This document shows positions 42,993 through 51,738 of a stretch of 64,000 bases of DNA, one piece after another. The DNA comes from a virus, in IMG/VR virus record IMGVR_UViG_3300005253_000098, positions 1-64,000 of that record; one strand, given 5' to 3'. Position 1 is the stretch's first letter; each line of letters begins with the position of its first letter. Both the position numbers and the translations under genes were made by a program. The notes below the pieces were generated by a model. The model was not told the DNA's origin. It saw nothing but the letters and a program-made list of their open reading frames with translations, and did not search any database.

Positions 42993-43024
42993 TTTTTCCT
43001 CTTATAAATATTATATATATATTA
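42993..43024 (-). promoter_or_regulatory. promoter and ribosome binding site of the 42,988 gene
   Basis: On the minus strand a run of alternating T/A (43,024-43,005) resembling a TATA box is followed by AGAGGAAAAA just before the ATG at 42,988. The 72-nt gap also holds an A/T-rich stretch after the stop of the upstream gene start region. Confidence 0.4.
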
Positions 43025-43060
43025 TTGAAAGTTTCATTTTTTAATGATTCCTATATCTTA

Positions 43061-44020
43061 TTATCGAGATTCTCCTTCTTTAATTAAATCCTTTGCCAGC
43101 TGTTCTACGATAGCTCGGGCGATATCTGCTCCATGATTAGCAATAACCTGTGATTGTAGAGTTTGCATATCTGCAAAGATATTACCTGTTGCTGAATCGT
43201 CATTAATACCATAATCTGCATCTGAAAACTGCTGGGTAAAGTCTTTGGACGGATAACCTGGATGGGTAGTATTAACATCGCCTATATCTTGAGGTGGACC
43301 AATTTGAATCAACTGTCGTATTTCCTTGATTGATCTACTTCTGGGTGGCTTTCTCCTGATCCTTTCAGTCTCTGCTCTACCTGATGTCAGGGCATCGATA
43401 AAAGTGGTCTTGAATGGATCCGACAAAACTTTTTGTCGTTGCTTGCGTATCTCCTCGATTGCCGCACTTGGAGTTATTCTTCTACGAGCAGGTCGATCTC
43501 CTCGTTTAGATCTGAACCCCTTAGGATCTCCTTTACTCCTATTGGGACTTTTAAGACCAGTCGGGACGTATCTACCTGTGGAGGCTTCTGTTCCCTTATC
43601 GTGCCAATGATAGACTTCACCCCAATAAGTCCTGCTGACCGTCATAACAATGTTTCCAACTCGATATGTGGCTTTTCTTTTTAAACTTCGTATGGTTGGT
43701 AAGTTTCCAGCCATCAGACCTCCCTCGAAGTTGATTCCCTCCATTACCATTGGCTCATAATCCAACCTATCTTTTCGGGTAGGTGCTTTGGTTCCTCGGA
43801 AGCTTTGTGCATTCTGCATAGATTCAGTGACTATATCGAGCAGATTCTTCCTGAGTTCTGGAATAATGACCCTATTAATCATAGTATCGTAAGAATCTTT
43901 TCGCCCTTGACGAACGGCAAGATGCATTCTTCTCGAGGGTCTAAAACCCCAGATTATCTTTATGAGTTGAGCATCAGCTGGAGGATTTAAACTGGGTAAT
44001 CCGGTTGTTTGGACAGGCAC
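43061..44020 (-). CDS. head-tail joining protein (HK97 gp10-like)
   Basis: 319 residues, very basic. The middle segment TYWGEVYHWHDKGTEASTGR-YVP fits the gp10-type joining fold, where a strand with a WEFGT-like motif precedes a proline loop. N-terminal helices (DTMINRVIIPELRKNLLDIV) agree. The protein is longer than usual because of an Arg-rich insertion at residues 170-235. It would sit at the neck between connector and tail. Confidence 0.55.
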   Translation of the reverse strand: MPVQTTGLPSLNPPADAQLIKIIWGFRPSRRMHLAVRQGRKDSYDTMINRVIIPELRKNLLDIVTESMQNAQSFRGTKAPTRKDRLDYEPMVMEGINFEGGLMAGNLPTIRSLKRKATYRVGNIVMTVSRTYWGEVYHWHDKGTEASTGRYVPTGLKSPNRSKGDPKGFRSKRGDRPARRRITPSAAIEEIRKQRQKVLSDPFKTTFIDALTSGRAETERIRRKPPRSRSIKEIRQLIQIGPPQDIGDVNTTHPGYPSKDFTQQFSDADYGINDDSATGNIFADMQTLQSQVIANHGADIARAIVEQLAKDLIKEGESR

Positions 44021-44023
44021 TAA

Positions 44024-44770
44024 TTAACCTCCGATATTTCCCCCACCGGGTAATCTTCGGGAAACCGACTTCCCATAGACTGCTGCGATCGTATCCATTG
44101 TGAAATCGATCCCAACTGTATCTCCAGTCTTAGCGAGAATCTCAAATTCAAAAGCCTTACTCTCAAAAGTCCTGACCAAGTTCTCATTATTAATATTGTC
44201 TTCCTCGGTCATAGTCCTCTCATGATTAGCTGTATAAATAGCGTATGCATGATGTGCTATCCTGAATATCTTAGCCCATATTATAACATCAGAATCTGCC
44301 AATGCACTCTTGATCTGATCGATATACAAACTCTGAGCAGTGATCTCCATTGATATCGTTGAATTAGGAAGTATGTTCTGTGAGATATTTATCAGATAAC
44401 CTCGCATCCAGCTAACAGTAATGATCGTAGGAGTCGTCGTATAATCAAAGGTTTGTATTTGATCGACCTCGAACTTCCTGCTGTTGATAGGAGAATCTGT
44501 TCCGAGTGTATAGGAAAATGATATCTTCCAGCCTCCAGTTGGACCAGCAGATGGTATCGTATAAGAATAATAATATAAACCAACTGCTGTTCGAGTAGCA
44601 GCATCCGAAGTTATCAGCTGATTATTAGCAGAATCGTAAACATCCACTGTTACTGACTGACCGGCAGGATCAGCTAATTTTGCCACTCCATCCCTGACCT
44701 GCATAGACCAAGTAAAAATTTCTCCATATAATAGAGCTCCGTGTGGTTCCTGAACCGTAAAATCAGTCAT
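44024..44770 (-). CDS. head-tail connector with N-terminal Ig-like domain
   Basis: 248 residues. Residues 1-100 are an Ig-like or Y-Y-rich beta domain (VTVDVYDSANNQLITSDAAT, GLYYYSYTIPSAGPTGGWKI). The C-terminal 110 residues are helical with the pattern of an adaptor (DSDVIIWAKIFRIAHHAYAI, AFEFEILAKTGDT) and end in a Gly-rich tail. Lies 3 nt upstream of the gp10-like gene. Connector role is by position. Confidence 0.45.
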   Translation of the reverse strand: MTDFTVQEPHGALLYGEIFTWSMQVRDGVAKLADPAGQSVTVDVYDSANNQLITSDAATRTAVGLYYYSYTIPSAGPTGGWKISFSYTLGTDSPINSRKFEVDQIQTFDYTTTPTIITVSWMRGYLINISQNILPNSTISMEITAQSLYIDQIKSALADSDVIIWAKIFRIAHHAYAIYTANHERTMTEEDNINNENLVRTFESKAFEFEILAKTGDTVGIDFTMDTIAAVYGKSVSRRLPGGGNIGG

Positions 44771-45162
44771 TATGTTGGACTCGTAGCTGATCTTACTCCG
44801 CCTGTTAAGTTTAGTCCATTAAATACCGATATAAAGCCGGCTTGGTTCCCAGCTAAATTAGCAGCCAATTCTAATCTGAATTCTCTGAATCTACTATCAA
44901 TAGTTACATTCACAGTCGTTACACCAGCTAACGTGGTCTCTGCTTGTATAAGAGCAGACATAGTCCTGGCACTATTATAGTAACCAGTTATGGTAAACTT
45001 TATCACATTAGCAGCATGTGTATTCCTGATAGAGATAACTGGCTTTCCTGCTACACTATAATCTAAGTGATTAATTGGAGAAACATATACAGTATTACCC
45101 GAATACACATCGGTTGTGGTTCCACTTATTAGTGGATCTAAATGCACAGATTTATTACTCAT
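44770..45162 (-). CDS. small beta-rich virion protein
   Basis: 130 residues with regular beta strands (KPVISIRNTHAANVIKFTIT, VTTVNVTIDSRFREFRLELA). No Cys, and a mostly neutral surface. Coupled by 1-nt and 4-nt overlaps to its neighbours. Likely a decoration or neck protein. Confidence 0.45.
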   Translation of the reverse strand: MSNKSVHLDPLISGTTTDVYSGNTVYVSPINHLDYSVAGKPVISIRNTHAANVIKFTITGYYNSARTMSALIQAETTLAGVTTVNVTIDSRFREFRLELAANLAGNQAGFISVFNGLNLTGGVRSATSPT

Positions 45163-45422
45163 TCTTCATCTTCCTCATCTATTGGATTACTCGAATCATA
45201 CCTGTCTGGGTAAGGATATCGTTCCTTAGGGGACATAGCTGCCCATTTCCGTAATTCTTCCTCAATTACGACATTCTGATCATATCGAGTCTTGATAATC
45301 GTAACTAACGCAGGGCTATACTGCTGATCATTTAGAGAACGCAAAAGTGTCATTTCCTGAAGCTGTCCGAGGATCTCTTCAAGTGTTTTGATATCCACTT
45401 CATTGTTACTATTCTTAATCAT
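45159..45422 (-). CDS. small acidic protein in the head block
   Basis: 87 residues: a helical first half (DIKTLEEILGQLQEMTLLRS) and an acidic tail (NPIDEEDEE). It overlaps both neighbours by 4 nt. May be a scaffold-like or assembly factor; no family recognised. Confidence 0.45.
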   Translation of the reverse strand: MIKNSNNEVDIKTLEEILGQLQEMTLLRSLNDQQYSPALVTIIKTRYDQNVVIEEELRKWAAMSPKERYPYPDRYDSSNPIDEEDEE

Positions 45423-46150
45423 ATTTCAAACTTTACCTTACTCTTCTTTTTTATAGGGGGTTCGAGTATGTTCTCAGTTTCGGTCAACAGCAATCCGAAG
45501 TCTCGCCTGTTAGGACAATCCTGACAAACTGCCTCAACTTTACCAGAGAACCGAGCTTTGATTCGACCGAGCTCGTCACCCTGACGTTTCATTTGTTGTC
45601 TGTATGTGAGAACCTCATCTTTAAACTCTTCCTCTATCATTTCTTTTCCAATATTAATACCCTGTTTGATTCCGTTGTCTCGTTCCTCTTTAATCAACAT
45701 GTTGTAATGATCGTGAACCTTTCCGTCCTCACTTCTATATTTCTGGTTCTGTTTGAGCACATTTCTCTTAGCTTCACGTTCCATCTCATTAAAAAATAAA
45801 CTAAATCTGTATGACCACCTGGTCTTATATTCAGTCCTCAGACGATCAATACCCCAGAAAAACATCAACAATGCTAATACAATCAATGCTACAAATACAT
45901 AGAACAGTCCTTCTTGACCTAATCTAAGGGATAGGAGCTGAGCTCCTACGGTGGACATGGCGCCAATAAAGAACCACTTGACCAACCATTCTGCAAGAAT
46001 AATAACCCTTATTTTTCGTATTCCTTTAGTGAACCCATCCATTCGTTTTCTTTCTCTCTTAAGAAGTTGAGTTGTTTCCCTTGCCTGTTCCGTATAACTT
46101 GGAGATCTTATTATCCCTTCAATAATACCAGAGTCATCATTTTGTGACAT
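45419..46150 (-). CDS. membrane protein with coiled-coil tail
   Basis: 243 residues from the ATG at 46,150; an in-frame start at 46,237 would overlap the previous gene by 101 nt and is less likely. Two membrane segments at about residues 48-100 (VIILAEWLVKWFFIGAMSTV and YVFVALIVLALLMFFWGI), then a long charged helix and a CQDCPNRRD knuckle. Unusual for a head operon; possibly a host membrane factor for assembly, or release. Confidence 0.5.
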   Translation of the reverse strand: MSQNDDSGIIEGIIRSPSYTEQARETTQLLKRERKRMDGFTKGIRKIRVIILAEWLVKWFFIGAMSTVGAQLLSLRLGQEGLFYVFVALIVLALLMFFWGIDRLRTEYKTRWSYRFSLFFNEMEREAKRNVLKQNQKYRSEDGKVHDHYNMLIKEERDNGIKQGINIGKEMIEEEFKDEVLTYRQQMKRQGDELGRIKARFSGKVEAVCQDCPNRRDFGLLLTETENILEPPIKKKSKVKFEI

Positions 46151-46472
46151 CCTTTCGTCCACCAGTTTTTTGCTTCTTTTCAAGTTCATATAATGTTTGA
46201 ATATGTGGTAAATTTTCAACCGAAACACCGAATACATTTGATATCGTGTAAAACAACTTATATAAAGTATCCGACAACATCAATAACTCCTCCGGTGTGG
46301 AACCATCTGCCATCTCTCTTACACTGGTGGCTAAATCAAAACCATTCTTCGTAAGGACAGGCATAAGATGTCTTCTCTTAGCTCCACGTAAATAGACAAG
46401 AATTAAGGCTAATATAGCAAGTATTGCTATGATCCATGGTAAATATGAGAGTGTGTCATCTACAGTAATCAC
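46137..46472 (-). CDS. single-pass membrane protein
   Basis: 111 residues. One membrane span at residues 11-29 (LPWIIAILAILALILVYLRG), then a soluble helical domain (GSTPEELLMLSDTLYKLFYT). First gene after the capsid gene and its terminator. Probably works with the next membrane protein, whose start it overlaps by 14 nt. Confidence 0.55.
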   Translation of the reverse strand: MITVDDTLSYLPWIIAILAILALILVYLRGAKRRHLMPVLTKNGFDLATSVREMADGSTPEELLMLSDTLYKLFYTISNVFGVSVENLPHIQTLYELEKKQKTGGRKDVTK

Positions 46473-46487
46473 TAATGGTCACCAAAT

Positions 46488-46519
46488 AATAGAAGAGAAA
46501 GGGAATATAAAAATATTCC
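46488..46519 (-). terminator. terminator after the major capsid gene
   Basis: On the minus strand GGAATAT-TTTT-ATATTCC is a perfect 7-bp stem (46,519-46,502), followed by the pyrimidine run CTTTCTCTTCT. It lies 27 nt after the capsid stop and would reduce read-through from the highly expressed capsid gene into the membrane genes. Confidence 0.6.
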
Positions 46520-46545
46520 GACTAATAACTTATAGAGAAAACGAC

Positions 46546-47790
46546 TTATTCTGAGAAGATATCGGTTATTAATCCTACGTTTCTTGAGGTAGTGTCACCT
46601 TCAAGAGCGGGCACGAATTGAGTATTGAAGAGTCTTTTCCAGGTCACAATTGTTCCTTGACCTCTCCAGCGTTCTTGCTCCATTAAGGGGATTTCTCCAC
46701 CACTGTATGTTCCATGGATACAAGTATCAGCTCCTTTATAAGTTACAAGAGCATCGTTGTCAAAGGTTGCGTTTCTGGTAAAGTATATTTCAAATCCTTC
46801 AGCAGATAAGGCTGCTCCGACTTTTCCTTCAGTGATAACGGCTGGGTGTCCAGCTGTTTGTCCACCTTGGGTGATACCAGGCTTTATAGCAAGATAAGGT
46901 TTAAGAACCAAGGGTGCAACTACATATTTCTTATCTCCAAGCTCGCCTACTGGTTTCCGAGTTTGATCCAATAGTGTTGAGTGAGCAGAGCCGAAGTCTT
47001 GAACGAAATCTGGTTCATTAGCTGCAGAGCCATCCCATTTGTCGGCAGATGCTACATCTGCGAGGACTCCGAAAGAAGATGAAAACAACTCCGCAAGGAT
47101 GTTATTATCAATTTCTAAAGCCACAGCCTCAGATTGTCTTTTCATGAAGTCTGATCTGAATTGTCCGATTTGATTGCTTGCCATTGAAGCATCGGTAATA
47201 TACATACTCATTGAACCGAGTTTGAGACCCATTCCGTATCCCCAGTAGGTCAGTGTTTGGATATTTCCAATTCCAGACTCTATAGGTAGTGGATACTCGA
47301 AAGTCAACTCGTTAGGACGAAGCCATCCCATCTCAAGCGTGCTTGAACTCTCAGTGTAGACTACATTTAATCCAACTGATATGTTCCTTGTAGCTTGATA
47401 CCAGAGCTTACGATAGATTTCTCGCACAATAGCCCCATCAATCGTAGTAGATCCAGCCGCCAGGTGAGATGCATACGGTTGTGGGAAATAGCAAGCATTT
47501 TCATCGGCTTTCACACCGACTAATGTGCCATTTTGGATTGCACTTTCAGGAATCCATTTTCCACCAAATCCAGGGATTTCTCCCGGTTTGATTAGAGCAT
47601 AAGACTTATTCTGATATTCAGATAAGATTTGTTCGGAAGTCTTAAATTGACTTAAATATTCTTTGATTGCGTGATCGCCACGAGCTGGATTAGGCTCTTG
47701 AAGCTGATGCTCTTTCTGTTGAGCAGCAAATTCAGCCTGTTGCTTCGCGGCAGCAGCCATTTCAGGGGTTACAGTTGCTTGTGCTGTCAT
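46546..47790 (-). CDS. major capsid protein (HK97-fold candidate)
   Basis: 414 residues. A charged helical N-terminal arm (AAAKQQAEFAAQQKEHQLQE, about 60 residues) precedes a body with IYRKLWYQATRNISVGLNVV, the long spine-like helix region MKRQSEAVALEIDNNILAEL and a P-domain-like stretch (DKKYVVAPLVLKPYLAIKPG). Size, order after protease and decoration genes, and the AAGGTGATT ribosome binding site fit the major capsid protein. The N-terminal arm may act as a delta domain, cut by the upstream protease. Confidence 0.75.
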   Translation of the reverse strand: MTAQATVTPEMAAAAKQQAEFAAQQKEHQLQEPNPARGDHAIKEYLSQFKTSEQILSEYQNKSYALIKPGEIPGFGGKWIPESAIQNGTLVGVKADENACYFPQPYASHLAAGSTTIDGAIVREIYRKLWYQATRNISVGLNVVYTESSSTLEMGWLRPNELTFEYPLPIESGIGNIQTLTYWGYGMGLKLGSMSMYITDASMASNQIGQFRSDFMKRQSEAVALEIDNNILAELFSSSFGVLADVASADKWDGSAANEPDFVQDFGSAHSTLLDQTRKPVGELGDKKYVVAPLVLKPYLAIKPGITQGGQTAGHPAVITEGKVGAALSAEGFEIYFTRNATFDNDALVTYKGADTCIHGTYSGGEIPLMEQERWRGQGTIVTWKRLFNTQFVPALEGDTTSRNVGLITDIFSE

Positions 47791-47799
47791 ATAATCACC

Positions 47800-48459
47800 T
47801 TAAGCTGAGGGCACCCAGAACACAGGAGATCCCAACATTAGAATTACGTCTATGTTTACGTCTCCAGGTGTTGCACCGACATCTTGGTCGGATTGTCCTA
47901 CATATTGACACCCTGCCTTTTGCATAATATCTCTAAGGTTCAAACCATCGACAGGCTCACCGTCAGTTATGACGGCAGCTACCCAGGTTGCTCCATAGGC
48001 AGATCCAGCCTCGTCTTCTTCATAGAAGGGAGTTAAGGAGGGCAGATTTCCTGCTGATGATTCCCATACATGGGAATCTACAACGAGACCTAATTGGTCA
48101 CCTTGAACGAACGCAGTTGAAAAATCACTATCGACCGGCATAGAGAAAATCCCTACGAGTGCGACAGCTACTTGGTTAAAAGCAGAAATATCTCCTCGTA
48201 TAATATGATCATAATCCGTGAATTTTTCACCATAATTACGATTGGGATCAGTCCCAGAAACTGCAGCACCCATAATTCTCTGTCTTAGATCATCATTCGT
48301 GTCCCATATCTTTGCTAATGATTGGTCGGTTCCGTCTCTTTGGATAGCGAGTCCACCGAACCATACTGGGGCAGCTGCTTCATATCTACGATGATCTGTC
48401 ACAACTCTGCTTAATCCACCGGTTTTTGTTGGAGGTTTGTAATGAATACTTGTTACCAT
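47800..48459 (-). CDS. capsid decoration or cement protein
   Basis: 219 residues, beta-rich and Cys-poor, with VAVALVGIFSMPVDSDFSTA and GATWVAAVITDGEPVDGLNL. A gene between the protease and the capsid gene in Caudoviricetes normally encodes a decoration (cement) protein that stabilises the shell. Assignment rests on position and composition. Confidence 0.55.
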   Translation of the reverse strand: MVTSIHYKPPTKTGGLSRVVTDHRRYEAAAPVWFGGLAIQRDGTDQSLAKIWDTNDDLRQRIMGAAVSGTDPNRNYGEKFTDYDHIIRGDISAFNQVAVALVGIFSMPVDSDFSTAFVQGDQLGLVVDSHVWESSAGNLPSLTPFYEEDEAGSAYGATWVAAVITDGEPVDGLNLRDIMQKAGCQYVGQSDQDVGATPGDVNIDVILMLGSPVFWVPSA

Positions 48460-48498
48460 AATTTACACCATATTAATTCTGTTTATTCTTTATTCTCC

Positions 48499-49836
48499 TT
48501 ATTCGTATCCAAATCTTTTTAGAGCTTCTTTCTCTAAATCTTCTATTTTTTCAGGTTTGTTTGGATCGCCAGCGGAAAGATTAACAGTAGAATCGGTTTG
48601 TCCAGGTGTCACTTGAGGGTTTGGTGGTGTCTGTTGTCCGTCAGGTGGCGGTGCCTGGGCTAATGCTGTAATCCTGCTATTGCGTCTTAGCATTCCTGAT
48701 AAAAATTCACGTTTAGAACAGAAGGTGTCTTTTCCAGCAAGCTCTATCTCAAAATTGAATTCTGGGTCATCTTTGAGAACTGCTGTTTTCAGAGCCTCTA
48801 ATTCTGAAGCATCTGCTTGAATCTTGCTTGCGAGCACCTGCTCTTTTATTGGTGTAAGTTCTGCCATGAATTTCTCCGTTTGTTTTTCCATAGCATCAGT
48901 CACCAATTTACCTACAATATTTCCGTAAGCATTGACTCCAGCATTAGCTGGATCTTGCCCACCAGCTGTGTAGGGGGACGGATTGGACAGTTGGACACTA
49001 TCAGCAGGAGCAGCTTGGGTTATTTCAAAACCTGCGTCCTTAAGCGATGCCAATAATTCCATCTGTGCTTTTTTCTTGTTTTCTTCTTCTGAACCAGTCA
49101 TAGATATCATACCATCTTTTATACTTTTCATGTTTAACGAGGTGTTTTTAATAATTTGTGTATCATGGGAAGAGGGTAGCGTGGTTATAGGCATAATGAC
49201 ATTATAGATACCTTCCTCTGTTTGAGACAAAGTCACAGTTTGACTGTGATAATTAACACAGCTCTTACAAGCAGGATTAGGCACGAGTGCAACCCTATTT
49301 GCTATAACTTGATCAACAGTAAGATTTCCTTCAGCGTCTTTTTGACCAAGTTTAACAGATGCTTCAATAGAATTCTGTAAATCACCGGTCTCTATTGCAT
49401 CAGCAATCCGTTTGTTAATTACCACATATGTAATATGCACTTCTTTGAAGTCTTTTGCATATCCAATATTTATAATTGTCCCCACATTTGGAGACCTGCC
49501 TCCTGGCACCATAGCTGGATGAAGCAATCCTATCGGTTTATACAATAATCCAGCAAAGAAATCTTGTAGATTAGTCGAAGTCCACTTAATCAGTTTACCA
49601 TCAATTCCCTTAAACACACCCTCAGCAAGTGCTACTCCCTTAACAACGTATAATTCGTCCTGTTGGAGCACCCAATTTACGCCCTGTTCCTGTCCGATTG
49701 TGATCTGTGGACTCACTCCATATTGTGCTATCACGTCAGATCCCGAATGCACGGAGCACGAACTTACGCTGGGTGTATTCCCTGCTGTGAGGGTGATATT
49801 TACGGCAGTTACGCCAGATGAATCGGTATCGTTCAT
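48499..49836 (-). CDS. capsid maturation protease fused to scaffold
   Basis: 445 residues. Residues 45-210 have the herpesvirus-type prohead protease pattern: VVKGVALAEGVFKGIDGKLI, then KPIGLLHPAM (His near 102) and NSIEASVKLG (Ser near 167), plus NRVALVPNPACKSCVNY. The rest is a helical, Gln/Glu-rich scaffold (VTDAMEKQTEKFMAELTPIK), ending in a Pro-rich linker and an acidic tail. Such fusions are common: the scaffold guides shell assembly and the protease then removes it. The start overlaps the small gene before it (ATGA). Confidence 0.7.
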   Translation of the reverse strand: MNDTDSSGVTAVNITLTAGNTPSVSSCSVHSGSDVIAQYGVSPQITIGQEQGVNWVLQQDELYVVKGVALAEGVFKGIDGKLIKWTSTNLQDFFAGLLYKPIGLLHPAMVPGGRSPNVGTIINIGYAKDFKEVHITYVVINKRIADAIETGDLQNSIEASVKLGQKDAEGNLTVDQVIANRVALVPNPACKSCVNYHSQTVTLSQTEEGIYNVIMPITTLPSSHDTQIIKNTSLNMKSIKDGMISMTGSEEENKKKAQMELLASLKDAGFEITQAAPADSVQLSNPSPYTAGGQDPANAGVNAYGNIVGKLVTDAMEKQTEKFMAELTPIKEQVLASKIQADASELEALKTAVLKDDPEFNFEIELAGKDTFCSKREFLSGMLRRNSRITALAQAPPPDGQQTPPNPQVTPGQTDSTVNLSAGDPNKPEKIEDLEKEALKRFGYE

Positions 49837-50021
49837 TCCTTTTTCCTCTTATGCTTAGTGTCATATTTAGCGTCGTTAGCAAATTCTTTCATTTTTTCTG
49901 TATTGGGCGCCTTTTTGTGTGGACGCTTGAGCAAACTTCGACTCCTTCCGTCAGTTCGCTGGGGCAATAAATCATCCTCTGAACCGCCCGGTCCAAGCAT
50001 CATTTTTCTTCTGGGACTCAT
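49833..50021 (-). CDS. small basic protein between portal and protease
   Basis: 62 residues, very basic and disordered (MSPRRKMMLGPGGSEDDLLP, RPHKKAPNTEKMKEFANDAK, ending KHKRKKE). Coupled by 4-nt overlaps on both sides, so it is surely translated. May bind DNA or scaffold in the procapsid. Confidence 0.6.
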   Translation of the reverse strand: MSPRRKMMLGPGGSEDDLLPQRTDGRSRSLLKRPHKKAPNTEKMKEFANDAKYDTKHKRKKE

Positions 50022-51697
50022 CTGGTTTTCTGCCTCTGTAATTTTGAATTATCTGTTGTGGGTCTATTTGCTTGAGGACCCTGTTTCTTAGCTGGTTCTC
50101 TACCAGCGGTCTGAGAACTTATCTTTTTAGTGCTGGCATTCGATCCAGTCTTTCCGCCTGGTTGAACACCCACTTCTTTTCCAAAACTGGTAATTTTCTC
50201 GTAGAACTTGTCTCGTTCTTTCTTCTCGTTGGGAGTTAAGCGTTTCTCCTCGCCAGCAATCAATCTTAATTCGTCCTCGGTGAAGATCATCAGCTCTTTA
50301 GCCACTGCAGCTCGTCTCATCATCATGTCCTTATCCTTGTCAAGTGATGTGCTACGAGAGATGCGTATACGTGAGATCTCCTTCTTAAACAGGGGATAGA
50401 TTCCCAATAATATCTCCTTGATATACCTTTCTAATGGTTTGAAGACTACATTAATCAGGTGCTCGGTCGTAACAGAGCTATGAGACATTCTATTAACGTC
50501 AGTCGCAAAACTCCCGCTGCCAGTGCTCGTTTCGGAGATCGGAAGACCGATGGCTCGTGTATGAGCTTCATCGATCTGCTTGAGTAAGTCATTTGATTGC
50601 AGGTAAGTGACCGCCTGTGGCTCAACAATCTGCACCTTGACATGCTCATCAGTAACAAGGGCTGAATCTGGTGCCCTCAACTCCTGCATCTGAATATAAG
50701 CATTCAAATAGTCTCTCCTCTGTTTAATTATGTGACTCATCCTCGAGTCAGTCGAACCTTTTGGTAAGTTTACAGTTTGTTCATTAATCCAGCTCAAGTC
50801 CACTTGATGCCACTGTATCGGCTGTGTTTGCTCCCTCGCTAACATATCCGCCCACATGATCTCCTGTTTCCACCACCAGGTAGTAACCAGTCTCTGCAGG
50901 GGTGCTCTGCTCCACACTCCATATGTCCACCTGTTCATAGAATCATCTACTTGATCATCCCCTTTATTAACCTGAATATGAATAATCTGATTCTCATCGA
51001 ACACGATTGGCAACGGATCGTCCTTGTGATGCAGTCTCATAATATTACTCATCACATTTGATAACCGTGAATCCATCACTTCATTTAGCACATAGTAATT
51101 GGGCTCCCATACCTGAAAATCCCTGCCCTGACCCATCCCATACAACTGCTTCATATTCTCTACTATAGTTAGATAATTAATAGGCAAGGATCTGAGCACC
51201 GGATAACCGTGTTTGACACTCTTCAAGTAAACAGCATTACCAAAAGTGATAGCATTAGCCGTAGCCTGATAAATCAAAGTCCTATAGTCAAGCAACTCCT
51301 CAGCTATCTTCTCCCCTGTCGTAAGCAAAAATAGTTCCTGATCATCCAGCTCACGCCCCGCATCCATGACCAATCCCTTATAGGCATTACTAACGAGCCC
51401 TGATTTTGTTCCAATACTGGCTCCAAGGTTAGCATCTGACCAATTCATATAACTGTAAAGTTCGTTCTGATTACTCCTATCTACGAAACTTCTCTCCACT
51501 GCATCAACCGCAAATTTCAATGGGTGATCAGTCTGTCGAGACATAGCTATCTTGAATGCACTCCTGTTATCAATTCCACCGACTGGAATATCGGACAGTA
51601 TTACATTCTTCCCATTATGATAGACTGGACGTTCGTTGATCCACTTCTTGACGTGACTATATGGACCGAAATTTGCATCCTGGAACTCTGTTGCCAT
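50018..51697 (-). CDS. portal protein
   Basis: 559 residues. Forms the dodecameric ring at one capsid vertex through which DNA enters and leaves. The body has the typical portal order: a helical clip/wing region (ELLDYRTLIYQATANAITFG, followed by NAVYLKSVKHGYPVLRSLPI), an IIHIQVNKGD strand, and the long C-terminal stem and crown helices (HLINVVFKPLERYIKEILLG). The last 80 residues are Lys/Gln-rich and disordered. It follows TerL by 41 nt. Confidence 0.8.
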   Translation of the reverse strand: MATEFQDANFGPYSHVKKWINERPVYHNGKNVILSDIPVGGIDNRSAFKIAMSRQTDHPLKFAVDAVERSFVDRSNQNELYSYMNWSDANLGASIGTKSGLVSNAYKGLVMDAGRELDDQELFLLTTGEKIAEELLDYRTLIYQATANAITFGNAVYLKSVKHGYPVLRSLPINYLTIVENMKQLYGMGQGRDFQVWEPNYYVLNEVMDSRLSNVMSNIMRLHHKDDPLPIVFDENQIIHIQVNKGDDQVDDSMNRWTYGVWSRAPLQRLVTTWWWKQEIMWADMLAREQTQPIQWHQVDLSWINEQTVNLPKGSTDSRMSHIIKQRRDYLNAYIQMQELRAPDSALVTDEHVKVQIVEPQAVTYLQSNDLLKQIDEAHTRAIGLPISETSTGSGSFATDVNRMSHSSVTTEHLINVVFKPLERYIKEILLGIYPLFKKEISRIRISRSTSLDKDKDMMMRRAAVAKELMIFTEDELRLIAGEEKRLTPNEKKERDKFYEKITSFGKEVGVQPGGKTGSNASTKKISSQTAGREPAKKQGPQANRPTTDNSKLQRQKTR

Positions 51698-51732
51698 GGT
51701 TGAATTACTGGATGTAATATCAACCTATAAAG
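51698..51732 (-). promoter_or_regulatory. TATA box plus 11-bp hairpin at the portal start
   Basis: Minus-strand TTTATAG at 51,732-51,726 is a TATA-like box about 30 nt before the portal ATG (51,697). Between them lies GGTTGA-ATTAC pairing with GTAAT-(A)-TCAACC around TGGAT, an 11-bp stem with one bulge, ending directly at the ATG. No ribosome binding site is present, so the transcript is probably leaderless. Confidence 0.6.
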
Positions 51733-51738
51733 ATTCCT

